Below are positions 62,124 to 64,000 of a stretch of DNA of 64,000 nucleotides, one piece after another. Origin of the DNA: Paenibacillus hamazuiensis (GTDB taxonomy: Bacteria; Bacillota; Bacilli; Paenibacillales; NBRC-103111). Both the position numbers and the translations under genes were made by a program. Under the pieces are notes generated by a model. It was not told the DNA's origin, did not search any database, and worked only from the letters and a program-made list of their open reading frames with translations. The stretch is taken from assembly GCF_023276405.1 (NCBI RefSeq), contig NZ_JALRMO010000001.1:2542001-2606000 (forward strand), in the 5' to 3' direction. Position 1 is the first letter of the stretch; every line of letters starts with the position of its first letter.

Positions 62124-62244
62124 ACCACCCACACTCCCAGGTTTTGTTGATGAATTATGCTATGAACCTGCATTGCAAAATGCATCATGTCCATAAGAAT
62201 CGCATCCCATCAACCCTATTCGGGCGTTGCGTGGAAAGAAGAAA

Positions 62245-62309
62245 CCCCGATTCTTCAAAAAAGAATCGGGGTCAGATTGTTGACAAAGCCCCGGTTTTTC
62301 GGGGCTTTT
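62245..62309. terminator. Two stacked hairpins; the second is a bidirectional terminator
   Basis: CCCCGATTCTT pairs with AAGAATCGGGG (62245-62271). AAAGCCCCG pairs with CGGGGCTTT (62285-62309), flanked by T/A runs. They lie at the left edge of the IS1182 region, 3' of the transposase; the rest of 62133-62355 shows no gene. Confidence 0.75.
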
Positions 62310-63775
62310 GTAGGATCATTTTTTGAATTTAGCCCTAAAAATAGAAGATCGCCTCTTATCCGGCCCTTTTAGCCAGGATATTGGCGATCTTTTTAATGTT
62401 TTGACATAGTGCAGTCAGTAATGCTTGCTGCTGCACTTTGTTTCGGCCGCGGAACCGGCAGTAGCGAAGCCCATGGAGCTCTTTGGCATCCGCGAAGCTT
62501 CGCTCAATCGTCTGGTATCGTAAGCGGTAGAGATATTTGCCGGACTTGCTTCTACCGTTTTGTTTTACCCACTCTTTACTATCCTGCCATACATGCCTGG
62601 TGATGACTTTTTGGTGATTCCGGGACCGGGTACATTCTTTGAGCATGGGGCAGTTCGCACAATGATTCGGATCCGACTTATACTGTCTGTAGCCTTCGCG
62701 ATCCGTTGTCGTATATTTCAATTCGTGTTTTTGTGGACATATATACACATTGTTCTCCGCATCATACTTAAATCGCCACTTAGCCATTAATCCTTTAACT
62801 GGGGTAAAGGCTCTACCTCCGATGACCGCGTATATTTTCTTGTCTTGAAGCTTTTTGCAAATGTGCGACGTGAAGTAACCTGCATCCAGTGCGACGGCTT
62901 CCAGTGTTTTTTCGAATTTAAACTTCTTGATGATATGTTCCAAACGCTCTATGTAAGGGACAGAATCGTGAACATTGCCGGCAGTGACGTGGACATCCAT
63001 GATGATGTTGTATTTGTGGTCGACGGTCCGATGATCGAGATAGAAAAAGCCTTCCGGCTTACCGTCCCGCACCATATAACCGCTCTCCGGATCGGTTGTG
63101 CTTACCTTCGTTAGTTTGGTTTCTTCCACCTCCTCTCGTGGCTTTAAAGCTTTTTTCCATGAGCCTCGCGATCGGCACGAATTGCTTCGTCCAGTTCTTC
63201 CATGTAGGCCTTCGTACTCTTGGTTACTTCCTCTTGAACAAACTTTCGTTTATTCGCATTGGCCTTAAGATGAGTTGAGTCGGTGATAAGTACCCGACCG
63301 GCAACGAGACGATGTTGAATAGCAAGCAGAACGACCCGGTCGAAGATTTGTTGAAGTACATCGCCTTCTTGAAGACGTTCACGAAAGTAGCTAAGGGTGC
63401 TATGATCCGGCACGCGATCCTTGAGCCCAAGCCCCAGAAACCATCGATAAGCATTATTAGAGAAAACCTCTCTTTCCAACCGTCGTTCGGAGCGAATGCC
63501 GTCAAGATACCCGATCAATAGCATCTTGAAAAGCATGATGGGATCTGCCGAGGGACGTCCATTATCCTCGCAGTAATAAGGACGGACTAAGTCGAGAATA
63601 AAGGAAAAGTCGATATGCTTATGTACTTTACGAAGAGGATGATCTGGATGAACCAGTTCCTCGATACACACCAATTCATATTCATTTTGGACATTCGGAT
63701 TAGAGCGAAGCATAGGATCCACCGCCTTAAGAGTATATTTACATTATAACATATTAACGCGGTAATTTGTTAAAG
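62272..63775 (-). mobile_element. IS1182-family insertion sequence (ends approximate)
   Basis: It contains a two-part IS1182-type transposase. Possible ends are the related sequences TTGACAAAG near 62280 and its near-complement TTTGTTAAAG near 63767. A TATAAT lies just upstream of the transposase (about 63745). Exact ends need a second copy. Confidence 0.6.
62356..63722 (-). CDS. IS1182-family transposase in two frames (possible -1 frameshift)
   Basis: The first frame (63722-63144) encodes 192 residues with the N-terminal domain and the first catalytic region ([16 protein letters not shown]). It stops right after GGA-AAA-AAG-CTT-TAA. A -1 shift on A-AAA-AAG gives [14 protein letters not shown] and continues in the second frame to 62356, through [10 protein letters not shown] and the C-terminal [20 protein letters not shown]. 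Together they form a full-length transposase of about 455 residues. The split is either programmed frameshifting or a simple one-base mutation. Confidence 0.85.
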
Positions 63776-63788
63776 ATATTGAACGAAA

Positions 63789-64000
63789 ATCGAGTAGGCC
63801 CATGAATGAATTCATGGGCCTCTCACAGAACCGGACGTGCGGGTCATCGCATCCGGCTCCTCCGCGCTTATCCCCGCTGGGGATGATGTTCATTATAGAT
63901 GTCTACGAGAAAAACGAGACCTCTTTCTCTGAACCAATCGTTTGGCATTGCAACACTGGCTGGCTTGGATAGCGAGCTTCTCCATGCGAACATACGCATC
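63789..64000 (-). mobile_element. Group II intron, 3' end (runs off the window)
   Basis: On the minus strand, domain V is GAGCCGGATGCGATGACCCG then CACGTCCGGTTC (63828-63859), with the AGC triad. Domain VI follows as a GGCCCATGAA/TTCATGGGCC hairpin with a bulged branch-point A (63795) seven bases from the 3' end. The intron ends ...CTACTCGAT at 63789. The rest lies beyond 64000. Confidence 0.85.
63868..64000 (-). CDS. Group II intron reverse transcriptase/maturase, C-terminal end
   Basis: Forty-three residues are visible: MRMFAWRSSLSKPASVAMPN, then DWFRERGLVFLVDIYNEHHP and QRG followed by TAA (63868-63870). The N-D-W-F-x-x-x-GL-V motif before the stop is typical of intron-encoded proteins just upstream of domain V. 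The start lies beyond the window. Confidence 0.65.
   Translation of the reverse strand, partial: MRMFAWRSSLSKPASVAMPNDWFRERGLVFLVDIYNEHHPQRG

Overview
The window looks like chromosome from a Paenibacillus-like Firmicute (Paenibacillaceae). The indications are strong AGGAGG-type ribosome binding sites with GTG and TTG starts, YesM/YesN-type two-component regulation of sugar ABC transporters, CcpA cre-like sites, a cyoABCD/qox-type quinol oxidase, and an NHLP/NHLM peptide export locus. This is inference from gene families; no rRNA or tRNA was found.

Layout. 1-4768: 3' end of a chemotaxis receptor, then a minus-strand haem-copper quinol oxidase operon (cyoABCD) converging on it at a bidirectional terminator. 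5033-8122: a cobalamin riboswitch with terminator controlling cbiMNQO (cobalt ECF importer). 8140-15182: a chemotaxis-receptor remnant, a TVP38-type membrane protein, and a sugar locus (ArsR-like regulator, binding protein, two permeases, GH2 glycosidase). 15175-18983: a scarred segment with a gene tail cut near an IS110 element, the IS110 element with a structured leader, a murD-like pseudogene with at least five frame changes, and a 145-bp element with terminal inverted repeats.

19067-32117 is the most interesting region: an NHLP-leader peptide locus. Two paralogous precursors with Cys-free, Lys-ending cores are followed by a tandem-GNAT protein and preceded by the NHLM export system (ABC2, C39-peptidase ABC1, HlyD-like protein), a very unusual cNMP-binding/SLC13-like permease/periplasmic-binding-protein fusion, and a degenerate-kinase/GAF/LuxR regulator. 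The palindrome TACCCC-N4-GGGGTA lies exactly 33 bp upstream of a TATAAT box in both promoters of the locus, so the two units probably form one regulon. No LanM, YcaO or radical-SAM enzyme is present. The GNAT protein is the only visible candidate maturase, which raises the possibility of an acylated (selidamide-like) peptide.

32216-37312: a PdxH/PhzG-like oxidase divergent from a LysR regulator, a rifampin phosphotransferase, a 52-aa peptide gene behind a tandem repeat, and a flavin-oxidoreductase remnant. 37318-50802: a polysaccharide-utilisation locus (YesN/YesM regulators, SDR, GH43, GH51, sulfatase, LplB/LplC-type permeases, binding lipoprotein) with a consensus cre upstream, then a small secreted protein. 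51093-55495: a zinc-dependent phospholipase C-like protein paired with a CARDB-like protein, then an HD-GYP phosphodiesterase. 55574-60686: a nickel/peptide-type ABC importer operon with an upstream 28-bp site of the form GTGTTAC-N14-GTAACAC (NikR-like). 60723-64000: a COG0523/CobW pseudogene, an unknown basic protein, an IS1182-type transposase whose two halves meet at an A6G slippery stretch, and the 3' end of a group II intron running off the window.
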